A stretch of DNA of 64,000 bases from Petrocella atlantisensis (GTDB lineage Bacteria > Bacillota > Clostridia > Lachnospirales > Vallitaleaceae), in NCBI RefSeq assembly GCF_900538275.1, contig NZ_LR130778.1:1-64000 (forward strand), given 5' to 3'. The notes under the pieces were generated by a model. The model saw nothing but the letters and a program-made list of their open reading frames with translations, was not told the origin of the DNA and did no database searches. Both the position numbers and the translations under genes were made by a program. Shown here one piece after another: positions 1-7,570 of the stretch. Every line of letters begins with the position of its first letter. Position 1 is the first letter of the stretch.

Positions 1-561
1 ATGGTTTCAGCTGGTGATTTTAGAAATGGTCTAACAATAGAAATGGATAATAACATCTATGTCATTATTGAGTTTCAACATGTTAAACCCGGTAAAGGTG
101 CAGCTTTTGTTAGAACAAAGATTAAGAATTTGAAAACAGGTGCCGTGATTGAAAAATCATTTAGGCCAACAGAGAAATTTGAAAATGCTATTATTTCTAG
201 AAAAGACATGCAGTATTTGTATGCAGATGGTGATATTTTCCATTTTATGGATGTAGAATCCTATGAACAGATTGGTTTAAGTGAAGATCAGTTAGATGGT
301 GCCCTAAAATTCGTAAAAGAAAATGAAATTGTAAAGGTTTTATCTCATGCAGGTAAAGTATTTGGTGTTGAACCACCTATCATTGTTGAGTTATTGGTAA
401 CACATACTGAACCGGGTGTTGCAGGTAATACAGCACAAGGCGCAACAAAACCGGCGACAGTAGAAACCGGTGCAACAGTCTATGTACCTTTGTTTGTTAA
501 CATTGGCGATAAATTAAAAATCGACACAAGAACCGGCGAATACATATCTAGAGCAAACTAG
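1..561 (+). CDS. efp: Elongation factor P
   Basis: EF-P binds the ribosome near the P and E sites and relieves stalling at polyproline stretches. The 186-residue protein has the usual family length, beginning with the typical [11 protein letters not shown]-terminus and followed by the KOW-like N-terminal barrel with [12 protein letters not shown] at about residues 30-41. The loop Lys at about residue 32 is the position that is modified in some bacteria. Two OB-type barrels follow, ending in the family signature [12 protein letters not shown]. The start codon is the first base of the window, so upstream signals cannot be seen. In many Clostridia efp sits just before the spoIIIA sporulation operon; here a terminator and an Asp23 gene follow directly. 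Confidence 0.97.
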   Translation: MVSAGDFRNGLTIEMDNNIYVIIEFQHVKPGKGAAFVRTKIKNLKTGAVIEKSFRPTEKFENAIISRKDMQYLYADGDIFHFMDVESYEQIGLSEDQLDGALKFVKENEIVKVLSHAGKVFGVEPPIIVELLVTHTEPGVAGNTAQGATKPATVETGATVYVPLFVNIGDKLKIDTRTGEYISRAN

Positions 562-563
562 AA

Positions 564-604
564 TAAAGCAGCCCTAAAGGATATCAATGGGGCTGCTTTA
601 TTGT
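564..604 (+). terminator. Intrinsic terminator after efp
   Basis: An 11-bp perfect stem (TAAAGCAGCCC at 564-574 with GGGCTGCTTTA at 590-600) closes a 15-nt loop. It starts three bases after the efp stop codon and is followed by a T-rich stretch. Confidence 0.85.
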
Positions 605-642
605 TGTTCATGCAAGCAAACCGCGACAAAGTCGCTTTGTTC

Positions 643-671
643 TTGCATACTTGAGCGACTTTAGATATAAT
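643..671 (+). promoter_or_regulatory. Promoter for the first Asp23 gene and nusB
   Basis: A -35 box TTGCAT (643-648) and a consensus -10 box TATAAT (666-671) are separated by 17 bp. They lie about 40 bp before the start of the Asp23 gene. A short hairpin sits just upstream at 609-648 (TGCAAG pairing with CTTGCA, inner GCGAC/GTCGC), and its tail CTTTGTTC resembles the end of the 105-bp repeat family found at 37.7 and 49.5 kb. Confidence 0.6.
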
Positions 672-712
672 GATACTAGCACGTTGTGAATACAATGGAA
701 TGGAGGCATATA

Positions 713-1081
713 ATGGACAGACAAGTTTTAAAAATACATGATCATGAAGATGTAGGAGAAATTCATATTGCAGATGAGGTTATTGCAATTATTGCAGGTC
801 TTGCAGCGACAGAAGTAGAAGGTGTCAAAGGCATGGTAGGCAATTTGGCAGGTGACATTGTTGAACTACTTGGAAGAAAGAATCTAGCAAAAGGTGTGAT
901 TGTTGAAGTTGGTGAAGGTTGTGTTTCCCTTACCCTTGCAATTGTTGTAACCTTTGGTAGTCAGATTATAGAGGTGTCGAAAAGTGTCTCTGAAAAGGTT
1001 AAAAATGCAGTAGAGACCATGACCGGACTTAAAGTGGAAGTCGTGAATATAAATGTTACCGGTGTTGACATAGAGAAGTAA
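713..1081 (+). CDS. Asp23/Gls24 family envelope stress protein (first copy)
   Basis: Asp23/Gls24 (DUF322) proteins are small and often membrane-associated, linked to cell-envelope stress; their molecular role is poorly defined. The protein has about 122 residues. Family features seen are IADEVIAIIAGLAATEVEGV near residues 20-39 and a C-terminal hydrophobic/VEVVNINVTGVDI strand typical of the fold. I chose the ATG at 713 because GGAGG lies 6 nt upstream; an in-frame start at 686 has no such site. It precedes nusB, as in many Firmicutes. A second paralogue (yloU type) is at 35607. The spoIIIAA-AH genes that separate efp from this gene in spore formers are absent. Confidence 0.9.
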   Translation: MDRQVLKIHDHEDVGEIHIADEVIAIIAGLAATEVEGVKGMVGNLAGDIVELLGRKNLAKGVIVEVGEGCVSLTLAIVVTFGSQIIEVSKSVSEKVKNAVETMTGLKVEVVNINVTGVDIEK

Positions 1082-1103
1082 TATCACAAATCGAAAAACG
1101 TTG

Positions 1104-1131
1104 ATACCCTTAAATAGTTATTTAAGGGTAT
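1104..1131. repeat. Perfect 13-bp inverted repeat before nusB
   Basis: ATACCCTTAAATA (1104-1116) and its exact complement (1119-1131) are separated by two bases, 11 nt before the nusB ribosome binding site. There is no T-run after it, so it is not a classical terminator. It may be an mRNA processing or stability hairpin, or an operator. Confidence 0.6.
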
Positions 1132-1151
1132 TGTAATGTATGGAGGCAATC

Positions 1152-1550
1152 ATGAATAGAAAAAACATCAGAGAGAATATCTTCAAGATTATATTTTCCT
1201 ATGAATTTGGACTTGAGGTCCCGATTGAAGAGCATATTGAGGATTATCTGGGGACCATTGAAGTCAAGGACGATGAAGCTGTTTATATTAAAACCAAGGC
1301 AATGGGTATTGTAAGTAAGAAAGCAGAACTTGATGCTACCATTGGTTCAAGTTCTACGAGTTGGAATCTAAAACGTATTGCAAATGTAGAAATGGCCATT
1401 CTTAGGTTGGCCTTATTTGAGATTCTATATGATGAAGAAATACCCACCAATGTAGCTATTAATGAAGCCATAGAAATGGCAAGAAAATATGGTGGTGATC
1501 AATCGCCAAAGTTTGTTAATGGTGTTATAGCAGGAATCGTAAATGAATAA
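1152..1550 (+). CDS. nusB: Transcription antitermination factor NusB
   Basis: NusB binds boxA RNA with NusE (S10) and supports antitermination on rRNA operons. The 132-residue all-helical protein has the family C-terminus: EIPTNVAINEAIEMARKYGG near residues 97-116, then FVNGVIAGI. The start at 1152 is preceded by GGAGG at 1142-1146 with 5-nt spacing; an in-frame start at 1140 would lack a binding site. In Firmicutes nusB often precedes folD and xseA. Here folD is missing and xseA follows after 22 nt. Confidence 0.95.
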   Translation: MNRKNIRENIFKIIFSYEFGLEVPIEEHIEDYLGTIEVKDDEAVYIKTKAMGIVSKKAELDATIGSSSTSWNLKRIANVEMAILRLALFEILYDEEIPTNVAINEAIEMARKYGGDQSPKFVNGVIAGIVNE

Positions 1551-1572
1551 CTTTAGATAGAGTAGGGATAAG

Positions 1573-2790
1573 ATGGAAAAGCAGGTACTAAAGGTTAGTC
1601 ATGTTAATGCCTATATTAAACAATTAATGGATAAAGATTTCATTCTAAAAAACATATCCGTACAAGGTGAGATTTCCAACTATAAAGCGCATAGTTCAGG
1701 ACATCTCTACTTTACTTTAAAAGATGATGAGAGTACTATAAGCTGTGTAATGTTCAAAACCCATGTCCAAAACTTAGGATTTGAAATTGAAAACGGCATG
1801 AAAATCATTGTTCAGGGTGCTGTATCCGTTTATGAGCGAAGTGGTCAGTACCAGATTTATGTCCGCAAGATTATGCAGGACGGATTAGGTATACTGTATC
1901 AAGCTTTTGAAGCATTGAAGAAAAAACTAAGTGCTGAAGGTCTTTTTAGGGAAGAAGCCAAAAAACCTATTTGTAAATATGCCGCCCATATTGGCATCAT
2001 AACCTCGGATACAGGTGCAGCTATAAGAGATATCGTCCAAGTAGCGAAACGACGGAATCCTTATATAAAAATGACCCTATATCCGGCACTGGTTCAAGGA
2101 ACGGATGCTGCTCAAACCATCATCAAAGGTATTGCTTATTTTAACCAAGAAAAAAATGTAGATACCATCATCCTTGGTAGAGGTGGTGGGTCTATTGAAG
2201 ACTTATGGGTGTTTAATGAAGAAGCGCTAGCAAGAAGCATTTTCATGTCCGAGATACCCATCATATCTGCTGTGGGTCATGAAACAGACTTTACCATATC
2301 CGATTTTGTTGCAGATCTAAGAGCACCTACGCCTTCTGCTGCAGCTGAATTAGCAGTTTATGATTACTATACTTTACAAAATAATCTAAACCAATTGGAG
2401 CTAACATTAAGACAAGCCATTTATCGACAGTTGGATCTAAAGAAAAAAAGATTGGAACTCCTAAAAATTCAATTATCCCATCAACACCCAGGGCTTAAAT
2501 TTGAAAGAAAGTATCAGTATATTGTAGAATTAGAAGATAAGATGAAAATGCTTATGGCAAATATCCTGAGAAGAAAGCAACATCAGTTGGACCTACTTGA
2601 GGAACAATTAAAAGGCTTGTCACCCACCCAAAGATTAAAAGAGGGTTATGCTTATTTAAGTGATCTTCAGTTTAACAAGATTACATCTGTTAACCAACTC
2701 AAGGACAATGACAAGGTTATGGTAACCTTATCGGATGGTCATGTTATAGCTACAGTTGATACCATCGAATATAATAAAGGAGATGCGTGA
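1573..2790 (+). CDS. xseA: Exodeoxyribonuclease VII large subunit
   Basis: XseA is the catalytic subunit of exonuclease VII, which degrades single-stranded DNA in both directions and acts with XseB in repair. The 405 residues match the family length. Visible features are an N-terminal OB fold (ISNYKAHSSGHLYFTLKD, about residues 35-52), the catalytic region with ITSDTGAAIRDI, the glycine-rich IILGRGGGSIEDLW near residue 210, and ISAVGHETDFTISDFVADLRAPTPSAAAE near 235-260. A long helical C-terminal half follows. The ATG at 1573 is preceded by AGTAGGGATAAG. The stop is two bases before xseB, indicating translational coupling. Confidence 0.97.
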   Translation: MEKQVLKVSHVNAYIKQLMDKDFILKNISVQGEISNYKAHSSGHLYFTLKDDESTISCVMFKTHVQNLGFEIENGMKIIVQGAVSVYERSGQYQIYVRKIMQDGLGILYQAFEALKKKLSAEGLFREEAKKPICKYAAHIGIITSDTGAAIRDIVQVAKRRNPYIKMTLYPALVQGTDAAQTIIKGIAYFNQEKNVDTIILGRGGGSIEDLWVFNEEALARSIFMSEIPIISAVGHETDFTISDFVADLRAPTPSAAAELAVYDYYTLQNNLNQLELTLRQAIYRQLDLKKKRLELLKIQLSHQHPGLKFERKYQYIVELEDKMKMLMANILRRKQHQLDLLEEQLKGLSPTQRLKEGYAYLSDLQFNKITSVNQLKDNDKVMVTLSDGHVIATVDTIEYNKGDA

Positions 2791-2791
2791 A

Positions 2792-2986
2792 ATGGATAAA
2801 AAGACATCCTTTGAAACTTCTATAGAAAAACTGGAAAAAATCGTTCATGAATTGACATCAGAGGATCTGACTTTAGAAGGCTCAATTAAAACCTATAAAG
2901 AAGGCATGGCATTGGTAAAGCATTGTAACGATTCTATTGATAAGATTGAAAAAGAGCTAGAAATCCTGACAAATAGGAAGGCGTAG
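2792..2986 (+). CDS. xseB: Exodeoxyribonuclease VII small subunit
   Basis: XseB coats the coiled-coil arms of XseA in the exonuclease VII complex. At 64 residues it has the normal size for this short helical hairpin: SFETSIEKLEKIVHELTSED near the N-terminus and a helix ending KIEKELEIL. The start at 2792, one base after the xseA stop, is supported by AAAGGAGATG within the xseA 3' end. A longer in-frame start at 2756 lies inside xseA and is unlikely. The gene is followed after two bases by ispA. Confidence 0.93.
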   Translation: MDKKTSFETSIEKLEKIVHELTSEDLTLEGSIKTYKEGMALVKHCNDSIDKIEKELEILTNRKA

Positions 2987-2988
2987 AG

Positions 2989-3885
2989 ATGAATGAATTT
3001 GATAAAAAATTAAGAAAACAGCAGCAAAATATCAATCAACTTCTTATCGAATTTCTCCCGCAGGAAACCAGTGGCTATCATGAAATCGTAATTGAAGCGA
3101 TGACATATAGTCTTTTGGCAGGTGGAAAAAGAATTAGACCTATGATACTTGAAGAAGTATATGGTTTGTTCAAGCCAAAGTCATTGTCTATAGAACCGTT
3201 TATGGTTGCTATTGAGATGGTGCACACCTATTCATTGGTTCATGATGATCTACCGGCTATGGACAATGATGATCTAAGGCGTGGCTTGCCGACCTGTCAT
3301 AAAAAATATGGTGAAAATATCGCTATTCTCGCAGGCGATGCTTTACTAAATAGGGCATATGAGATCATGTTGGAAGGTGTCATGAAATATAAGTTAGGTG
3401 ACCAAGGCCTATTGGCCGCTTCCTGTTTGGCAACAAATGCCGGAACGAAAGGTATTATAGGTGGTCAAGTTGCAGACATTACTTATGAAGATCAAGCAGT
3501 AGATATGGATGTTATTGGGTACATCCATCAACATAAAACATCGGCTCTGATTGAGGCAGCATTTATGATGGGTGGATACCTTGCCGGACAAAGCGATGAG
3601 GTCATAAAAAGGTTGAACAGAATAGGGCGATGCATTGGTCTGGCTTTTCAGATTCAGGATGATTTACTGGATATAACGGGAGATGAGGCTAAGCTTGGCA
3701 AGCCGATATTGAGCGATATGAAGAATAAAAAAACGACTTATGTAGATTTAAAAGGTGTTGAAGGCTCTAAAGTTATCGTAGCGGATCTACTGGAAGAGGC
3801 ACTAAGTGTGCTTAAATCATTTGATAGCACTAAGACCGTCTTCTTAAGAGATTTTATTAACTATCTTAAGGAACGAACATTTTAA
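2989..3885 (+). CDS. ispA: Farnesyl diphosphate synthase (polyprenyl synthetase family)
   Basis: The enzyme condenses IPP with DMAPP and geranyl diphosphate to make farnesyl diphosphate, the precursor of undecaprenyl carrier lipids and quinones. The 298-residue protein has the first Asp-rich motif in VHDDLPAMDNDD (about residues 83-94, followed by LRRG) and the second in QIQDDLLDITGD (about 222-233), both Mg-diphosphate binding. GGKRIRP at about 45-51 is the typical substrate-binding region. It forms an operon with xseAB. In many Firmicutes dxs follows directly; here a PAP2-like gene and the OLE-like RNA lie between the two isoprenoid genes. Confidence 0.95.
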   Translation: MNEFDKKLRKQQQNINQLLIEFLPQETSGYHEIVIEAMTYSLLAGGKRIRPMILEEVYGLFKPKSLSIEPFMVAIEMVHTYSLVHDDLPAMDNDDLRRGLPTCHKKYGENIAILAGDALLNRAYEIMLEGVMKYKLGDQGLLAASCLATNAGTKGIIGGQVADITYEDQAVDMDVIGYIHQHKTSALIEAAFMMGGYLAGQSDEVIKRLNRIGRCIGLAFQIQDDLLDITGDEAKLGKPILSDMKNKKTTYVDLKGVEGSKVIVADLLEEALSVLKSFDSTKTVFLRDFINYLKERTF

Positions 3886-3924
3886 GTTTAAAGGGTAAAA
3901 ATTATAGTATTCAAGGAGAATAAC

Positions 3925-4368
3925 ATGAATGAGATCAGTGATTTATTAACCAACAGAGTATTTCTTTCAGCAATGATAGCATGGTTTATCGCTCAATCTA
4001 TAAAAATAACATGGATATTGATCAAAGAAAAAAGATTTGATGTTGGTAGAATAATGGGATCCGGCGGTATGCCCAGTGCGCATTCAGCATCTGTGGTTGC
4101 AACAACGTTTTGTATTGGCAAGATTATGGGTTTTAATAGCCCTATGTTTGGTTTTGCAGGTATGATGAGCTTTATCGTCATGTATGATGCAGCTAATGTA
4201 AGGATGGCGGCAGGCAAGCAAGCAAAGCTTATTAACCGGATAATCAAAGAACTAGGTGAACATAGATTTTCTATGTATAAGGAACTTAAGGAACTTTTGG
4301 GTCATACATATCTAGAAGTTTTTGTGGGTGGCTTACTGGGTATGATTGTAGGACTAAATATGGCATAA
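3925..4368 (+). CDS. Divergent PAP2 family membrane protein (YuiD-like)
   Basis: This 147-residue membrane protein belongs to the divergent PAP2 (DUF212) family, related to phosphatidic acid phosphatases. It has GSGGMPSAHSASVVATT at about residues 46-62, matching the PSAHS core of the phosphatase motif, and about four hydrophobic segments including the first (FLSAMIAWFIAQSIKITWIL) and last (YLEVFVGGLLGMIVGLNM). AGGAGAA lies before the ATG. Between ispA and dxs, a role in polyprenyl phosphate metabolism is a fair inference, but neither substrate nor activity is established for the family here. Confidence 0.85.
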   Translation: MNEISDLLTNRVFLSAMIAWFIAQSIKITWILIKEKRFDVGRIMGSGGMPSAHSASVVATTFCIGKIMGFNSPMFGFAGMMSFIVMYDAANVRMAAGKQAKLINRIIKELGEHRFSMYKELKELLGHTYLEVFVGGLLGMIVGLNMA

Positions 4369-4380
4369 TAGCTTCAGTGA

Positions 4381-4389
4381 TGCTATAAT
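4381..4389 (+). promoter_or_regulatory. Possible extended -10 promoter for the OLE-like RNA
   Basis: TGCTATAAT (4381-4389) is an extended -10 element with a consensus hexamer. It predicts a start near 4396, about 30 nt before the closing stem of the RNA at 4425. No good -35 box is present. The RNA may equally be produced by processing of a longer operon transcript. Confidence 0.4.
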
Positions 4390-4407
4390 AGTTTTGACCC
4401 TTTAACT
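4390..4407. repeat. Repeat-end motif, left flank of the OLE-like gene
   Basis: The 18-bp sequence AGTTTTGACCCTTTAACT resembles the terminal motif of the 118-bp hairpin repeat (see 21888 and 63444). A close match in the same orientation lies at 5019-5036, so the two bracket the RNA gene. Confidence 0.5.
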
Positions 4408-4424
4408 ATGAAATAATAAGTTAG

Positions 4425-4998
4425 AGCTGAAGATGCAGTATTCTAGTCATGACCTGCGCATCAGAAGACGGGCCTAAAAAACCGTATAAGGGCATATCGA
4501 TGAAGTTTCTGGTGTGAGCTTGCGACGCCCAGTCGCGGGCTTGTGCTGGGAGTTAAGACATTAGGGCGATCCACAAGGGCATGTGGGCGTTGACCCTTTT
4601 GTCGCGGAGACCAACGTATGTGGGTTAACATGATCTACGGCGTTGGATTAAACCTGTCATGCGGCGTAAGCTGTGGACAGTGTAGCCTGCCTTGCGTGAC
4701 TTTGAAGGGGATAGTAATTTAGGCATTGATTCTTAGGCCAAAGAGGATGTGTTATTGTTGCTTGAAATTTGAAGTTGCTAAAGAGGCTAAGAAGCGTTTG
4801 GTGATGTGAGGAAAACTCCTAGACTGTTCGATAGAGGTTATCATAGGATTACAGTGTGGTTATTAAGGCGATCTAGCGCCAGTTGTTTTGGGAATTCAAT
4901 GAAAGAGGAATCGCTCCTTTGGCGACATCGGAGTTTGAATTTGGGAAAACCTGCTAGACTACATGCCGCAAAATTTACTATGGTAATTATCTTCAGCT
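4425..4998 (+). ncRNA. OLE RNA (ornate large extremophilic RNA), by context and architecture
   Basis: OLE RNA is a roughly 600-nt structured RNA of anaerobic and extremophilic Firmicutes. It forms a membrane-associated ribonucleoprotein with OapA and is linked to tolerance of cold, short-chain alcohols and magnesium stress. The gap 4369-5118 has no credible gene. It carries a 10-bp perfect closing stem (AGCTGAAGAT at 4425-4434 with ATCTTCAGCT at 4989-4998), followed by a T-rich tail. Inside are many local hairpins, for example CCACA/TGTGG near 4570-4585 and CCCAG/CTGGG near 4529-4552, and the sequence is GC-richer than the flanks. The location is the canonical one: an operon with nusB, xseAB and ispA upstream, and a multi-pass membrane protein gene plus dxs directly downstream. 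Length and synteny are decisive; I did not align it to a covariance model. RNase P RNA and tmRNA were considered and do not fit. Confidence 0.88.
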
Positions 4999-5018
4999 TT
5001 TAATTTTAATATAGTTTT

Positions 5019-5036
5019 AGTTTTGACACCTTAACC
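5019..5036. repeat. Repeat-end motif, right flank of the OLE-like gene
   Basis: AGTTTTGACACCTTAACC is identical to the end of the repeat element at 63545-63562. A TATAAT occurs at 5042-5047, but it is only 13 bp from the TTGACA within the motif, too close for a standard promoter. Confidence 0.6.
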
Positions 5037-5118
5037 AGTTATATAATTTAGAAAACTGAGTTTTGGCTTTAACCAAAGTGTTAATCAAAATAGGTACAAG
5101 TATGAGATGAGGGTATGC

Positions 5119-5697
5119 ATGAGTGAACAAAAAAGTCGGGTTAAATTCCGCAATATGTATACAAATAAAAAGGTGAATTACTTATGGGTTTATGTAATCA
5201 CAGTGATTACATTTTTTGTAGCCTTAATTTTAGGTTATATATCTTTAGTATTTATGGAAAAAGTTAGTGTTATTGGTGCACTTTTTATCTTACTATTTAT
5301 TGTTTTTTTAGGTGTTATTTTTGACTTGTTAGGTATATCCGTAACGGCAGCTACAGAAACGCCTTTTCATTCTATGTCCTCCGGTAAGGTTCGGGGTGCC
5401 CAAGAAGCCATATTAATTATTCGAAATGCCGGTTCAGTAGCCAACTTCTTTAATGATGTAATCGGTGATATTTCCGGGATTATTTCAGGATCAGCTTCTG
5501 CTGCTATCATAATTAAACTGAATGAAACCATGACCATAAAAACAACGGCTTCAAGTATTATTCTAACGTCCATCATTGCCGCTATTACCGTAGGCGGTAA
5601 GGCAATTGGTAAAGAAGTTGCTTTACGACACGCCAATTATATTGTTTATAGATTGGGTATACTACTAAGCTACATAAAAAAAAGGAAAAAAAGGTGA
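5119..5697 (+). CDS. oapA: OLE-associated protein OapA (membrane protein)
   Basis: OapA is the integral membrane protein that binds OLE RNA and anchors it to the membrane. This protein has 192 residues with a basic N-terminus (KSRVKFRN) and two strong membrane segments at about residues 20-45 and 48-75. Further hydrophobic stretches lie around 118-135 and 148-165, and the tail is very basic (IKKRKKR). The polar centre contains FHSMSSGKVRGAQEAI and NDVIGDISGIISGS, consistent with a conserved functional loop. I chose the ATG at 5119 with GATGAGGG 5 nt upstream; an in-frame ATG at 5107 is possible. The gene follows the OLE-like RNA by 120 nt and precedes dxs by 3 nt. The name rests on position and topology, not on a homology search. 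Confidence 0.8.
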   Translation: MSEQKSRVKFRNMYTNKKVNYLWVYVITVITFFVALILGYISLVFMEKVSVIGALFILLFIVFLGVIFDLLGISVTAATETPFHSMSSGKVRGAQEAILIIRNAGSVANFFNDVIGDISGIISGSASAAIIIKLNETMTIKTTASSIILTSIIAAITVGGKAIGKEVALRHANYIVYRLGILLSYIKKRKKR

Positions 5698-5700
5698 CCT

Positions 5701-7566
5701 ATGTTTAAAGTATTGGATAAAATTCATTCCCCTGAGGACTTAAAAAGCCTAGATAGGGATGATTTAAATAGATTAAGTCATGAAATAAGAAAATATTTGG
5801 TGGATGTGATTAGCGTAACAGGTGGTCACCTGAGTTCCAACTTAGGTGTGGTGGAACTCACCATTGCCCTACATTACGTTTTTAATTCACCAGTTGATAA
5901 ATTAATATGGGATGTAGGTCATCAAAGCTATGTTCACAAGATCTTAACAGGACGTAAAGAAGCACTTAAGACCGTCAGGCAATACCAAGGCCTTAGTGGC
6001 TTTCCAAAACGTCTTGAAAGCGAACACGATTGTTTTGATGTGGGGCATAGTTCAACCTCTATATCTGCTGCTATTGGATATGCTGTTGCAAGGGATATGA
6101 ATAAGGATGATTATAGTGTTGTAGCCATTATTGGGGATGGCGCTTTGACTGCAGGAATGGCATTTGAAGCCCTTAATAACGGTGCTCAGATGAAAAAGAA
6201 TTTCATCGTAATCTTAAATGACAACCAAATGTCCATAGGAAAAAATGTTGGTGGTATGGCGGAGTATCTTGATACCATAAGAACCGGTCATGTCTATAAA
6301 GAGATTAAGCATGATGTTCACAAGGTATTTGATCGCATCCCAGTGGTTGGTAAGATGCTAACAAAAGGTGTTAGAGAAATCAAAGATGCCTTTAAGCAAG
6401 TATTTATTCCGGGGATGTTTTTTGAAGAAATGGGTTACACTTATTTGGGGCCAATAGATGGTCATGCGGTACCACAGATTATAAAAGTCCTAAACCAAGC
6501 CCGCAGAATAGAAGGGCCGGTTCTAATTCATGTTAACACAATAAAAGGAAAAGGTTATCATCATGCGGAAATCAACCCATCTAAGTTTCATGGTACAAAG
6601 CCTTTTATAACAACAAATGGTGAAGCTTTAGTAAAAAAAGCGGCGAACACTAAAAAGACTTATGGCGAGTTGATGGGTGATCAATTGATTCAGTACATCG
6701 AAGATGGCCATAAAATTGCAGGCATAACTGCAGCCATGCCGGACGGAACAGGAATGACCCGTTTTATGAAAAAATATCCTAAAGCCTTTTTTGATGTAGG
6801 TATTGCCGAACAACATGCTGTTACATTTGCTGCAGGCTTAGGTCTAAGTGGTATTAAGCCTTTTGTTGCCATCTATTCAACTTTTTTACAAAGAGCCTAT
6901 GATCAGGTGTTACATGATGTTTGTATACAAAAAATCCCGGTTGTTTTTATGTTGGACAGGGCTGGATTGGTCGGAGAAGACGGTGAAACCCATCAAGGTG
7001 TTTTTGACTTATCCTATTTGAACCACATGCCGAATATGACAGTCATGGCACCTATGGATAGTGAAACCTTTAAAGATATGATGGCTTTTGCATTAACTTA
7101 TATGGATGGGCCCATTGCCATACGGTATCCAAAAGGTGAAGCGCCCTTCTTCGGGTATGATAAAAGTCCCATTGTCTATGGTAAAAGTGAAGTATTAGAA
7201 ACGGGTCAAGATATAGCAATTCTTGCAGTCGGTTCGATGGTGGATGAAGCCTTAAAAGCCAGTGCAATGGTCAAATCATCGGTCACAATTGTAGATGCTA
7301 GGTTTGTTAAACCGATTGACTACGATCAAATTGATCGATTGGCAGCCACACATAAGTATTTATTAATAGCTGAAGAAAACACTATGATTGGTGGTTATGG
7401 TAGTGAAGTCTTGCGCTATGTGCACCAAAAAGGTTATGATATAAAAGTGGAAATCATGGGTATTAAAGATGATTTTATTGAACATGGATCTAGAAATAAG
7501 CTAATGGAAATACTGGGTTTGACAGCCAATCATATAGCGGCATATATAGAAAGATATAACAGGTGA
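5701..7566 (+). CDS. dxs: 1-deoxy-D-xylulose-5-phosphate synthase
   Basis: DXS is the first enzyme of the MEP isoprenoid pathway and joins pyruvate and glyceraldehyde 3-phosphate using thiamine diphosphate. The 621 residues match the family. Seen are the N-terminal HLSSNLGVVELTIALHYVF, the ThDP/Mg motif GDGALTAGMAFEALNN at about residues 148-163, FDVGIAEQHAVTFAAGL with the catalytic Glu near 365, and DRAGLVGEDGETHQG near 420. It follows oapA by 3 nt and is followed by tlyA after 4 nt, so the MEP pathway, OapA and RNA-modification genes are co-transcribed. Confidence 0.97.
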   Translation: MFKVLDKIHSPEDLKSLDRDDLNRLSHEIRKYLVDVISVTGGHLSSNLGVVELTIALHYVFNSPVDKLIWDVGHQSYVHKILTGRKEALKTVRQYQGLSGFPKRLESEHDCFDVGHSSTSISAAIGYAVARDMNKDDYSVVAIIGDGALTAGMAFEALNNGAQMKKNFIVILNDNQMSIGKNVGGMAEYLDTIRTGHVYKEIKHDVHKVFDRIPVVGKMLTKGVREIKDAFKQVFIPGMFFEEMGYTYLGPIDGHAVPQIIKVLNQARRIEGPVLIHVNTIKGKGYHHAEINPSKFHGTKPFITTNGEALVKKAANTKKTYGELMGDQLIQYIEDGHKIAGITAAMPDGTGMTRFMKKYPKAFFDVGIAEQHAVTFAAGLGLSGIKPFVAIYSTFLQRAYDQVLHDVCIQKIPVVFMLDRAGLVGEDGETHQGVFDLSYLNHMPNMTVMAPMDSETFKDMMAFALTYMDGPIAIRYPKGEAPFFGYDKSPIVYGKSEVLETGQDIAILAVGSMVDEALKASAMVKSSVTIVDARFVKPIDYDQIDRLAATHKYLLIAEENTMIGGYGSEVLRYVHQKGYDIKVEIMGIKDDFIEHGSRNKLMEILGLTANHIAAYIERYNR

Positions 7567-7570
7567 TACT

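Noticed and set aside
4425-4998. RNase P RNA or tmRNA as an alternative identity
   Set aside because: The length is too great for both, the GAGGAAAGTCC-type RNase P core and a tmRNA Ala acceptor end are not seen, and the operon context is that of OLE.
4806-5003. 65-codon open frame inside the OLE-like region
   Set aside because: No ribosome binding site, no recognisable protein features, and it lies within the structured RNA including its closing stem.
5023-5047. Promoter TTGACA...TATAAT before oapA
   Set aside because: The spacer is only 13 bp, too short for a normal sigma-A promoter.
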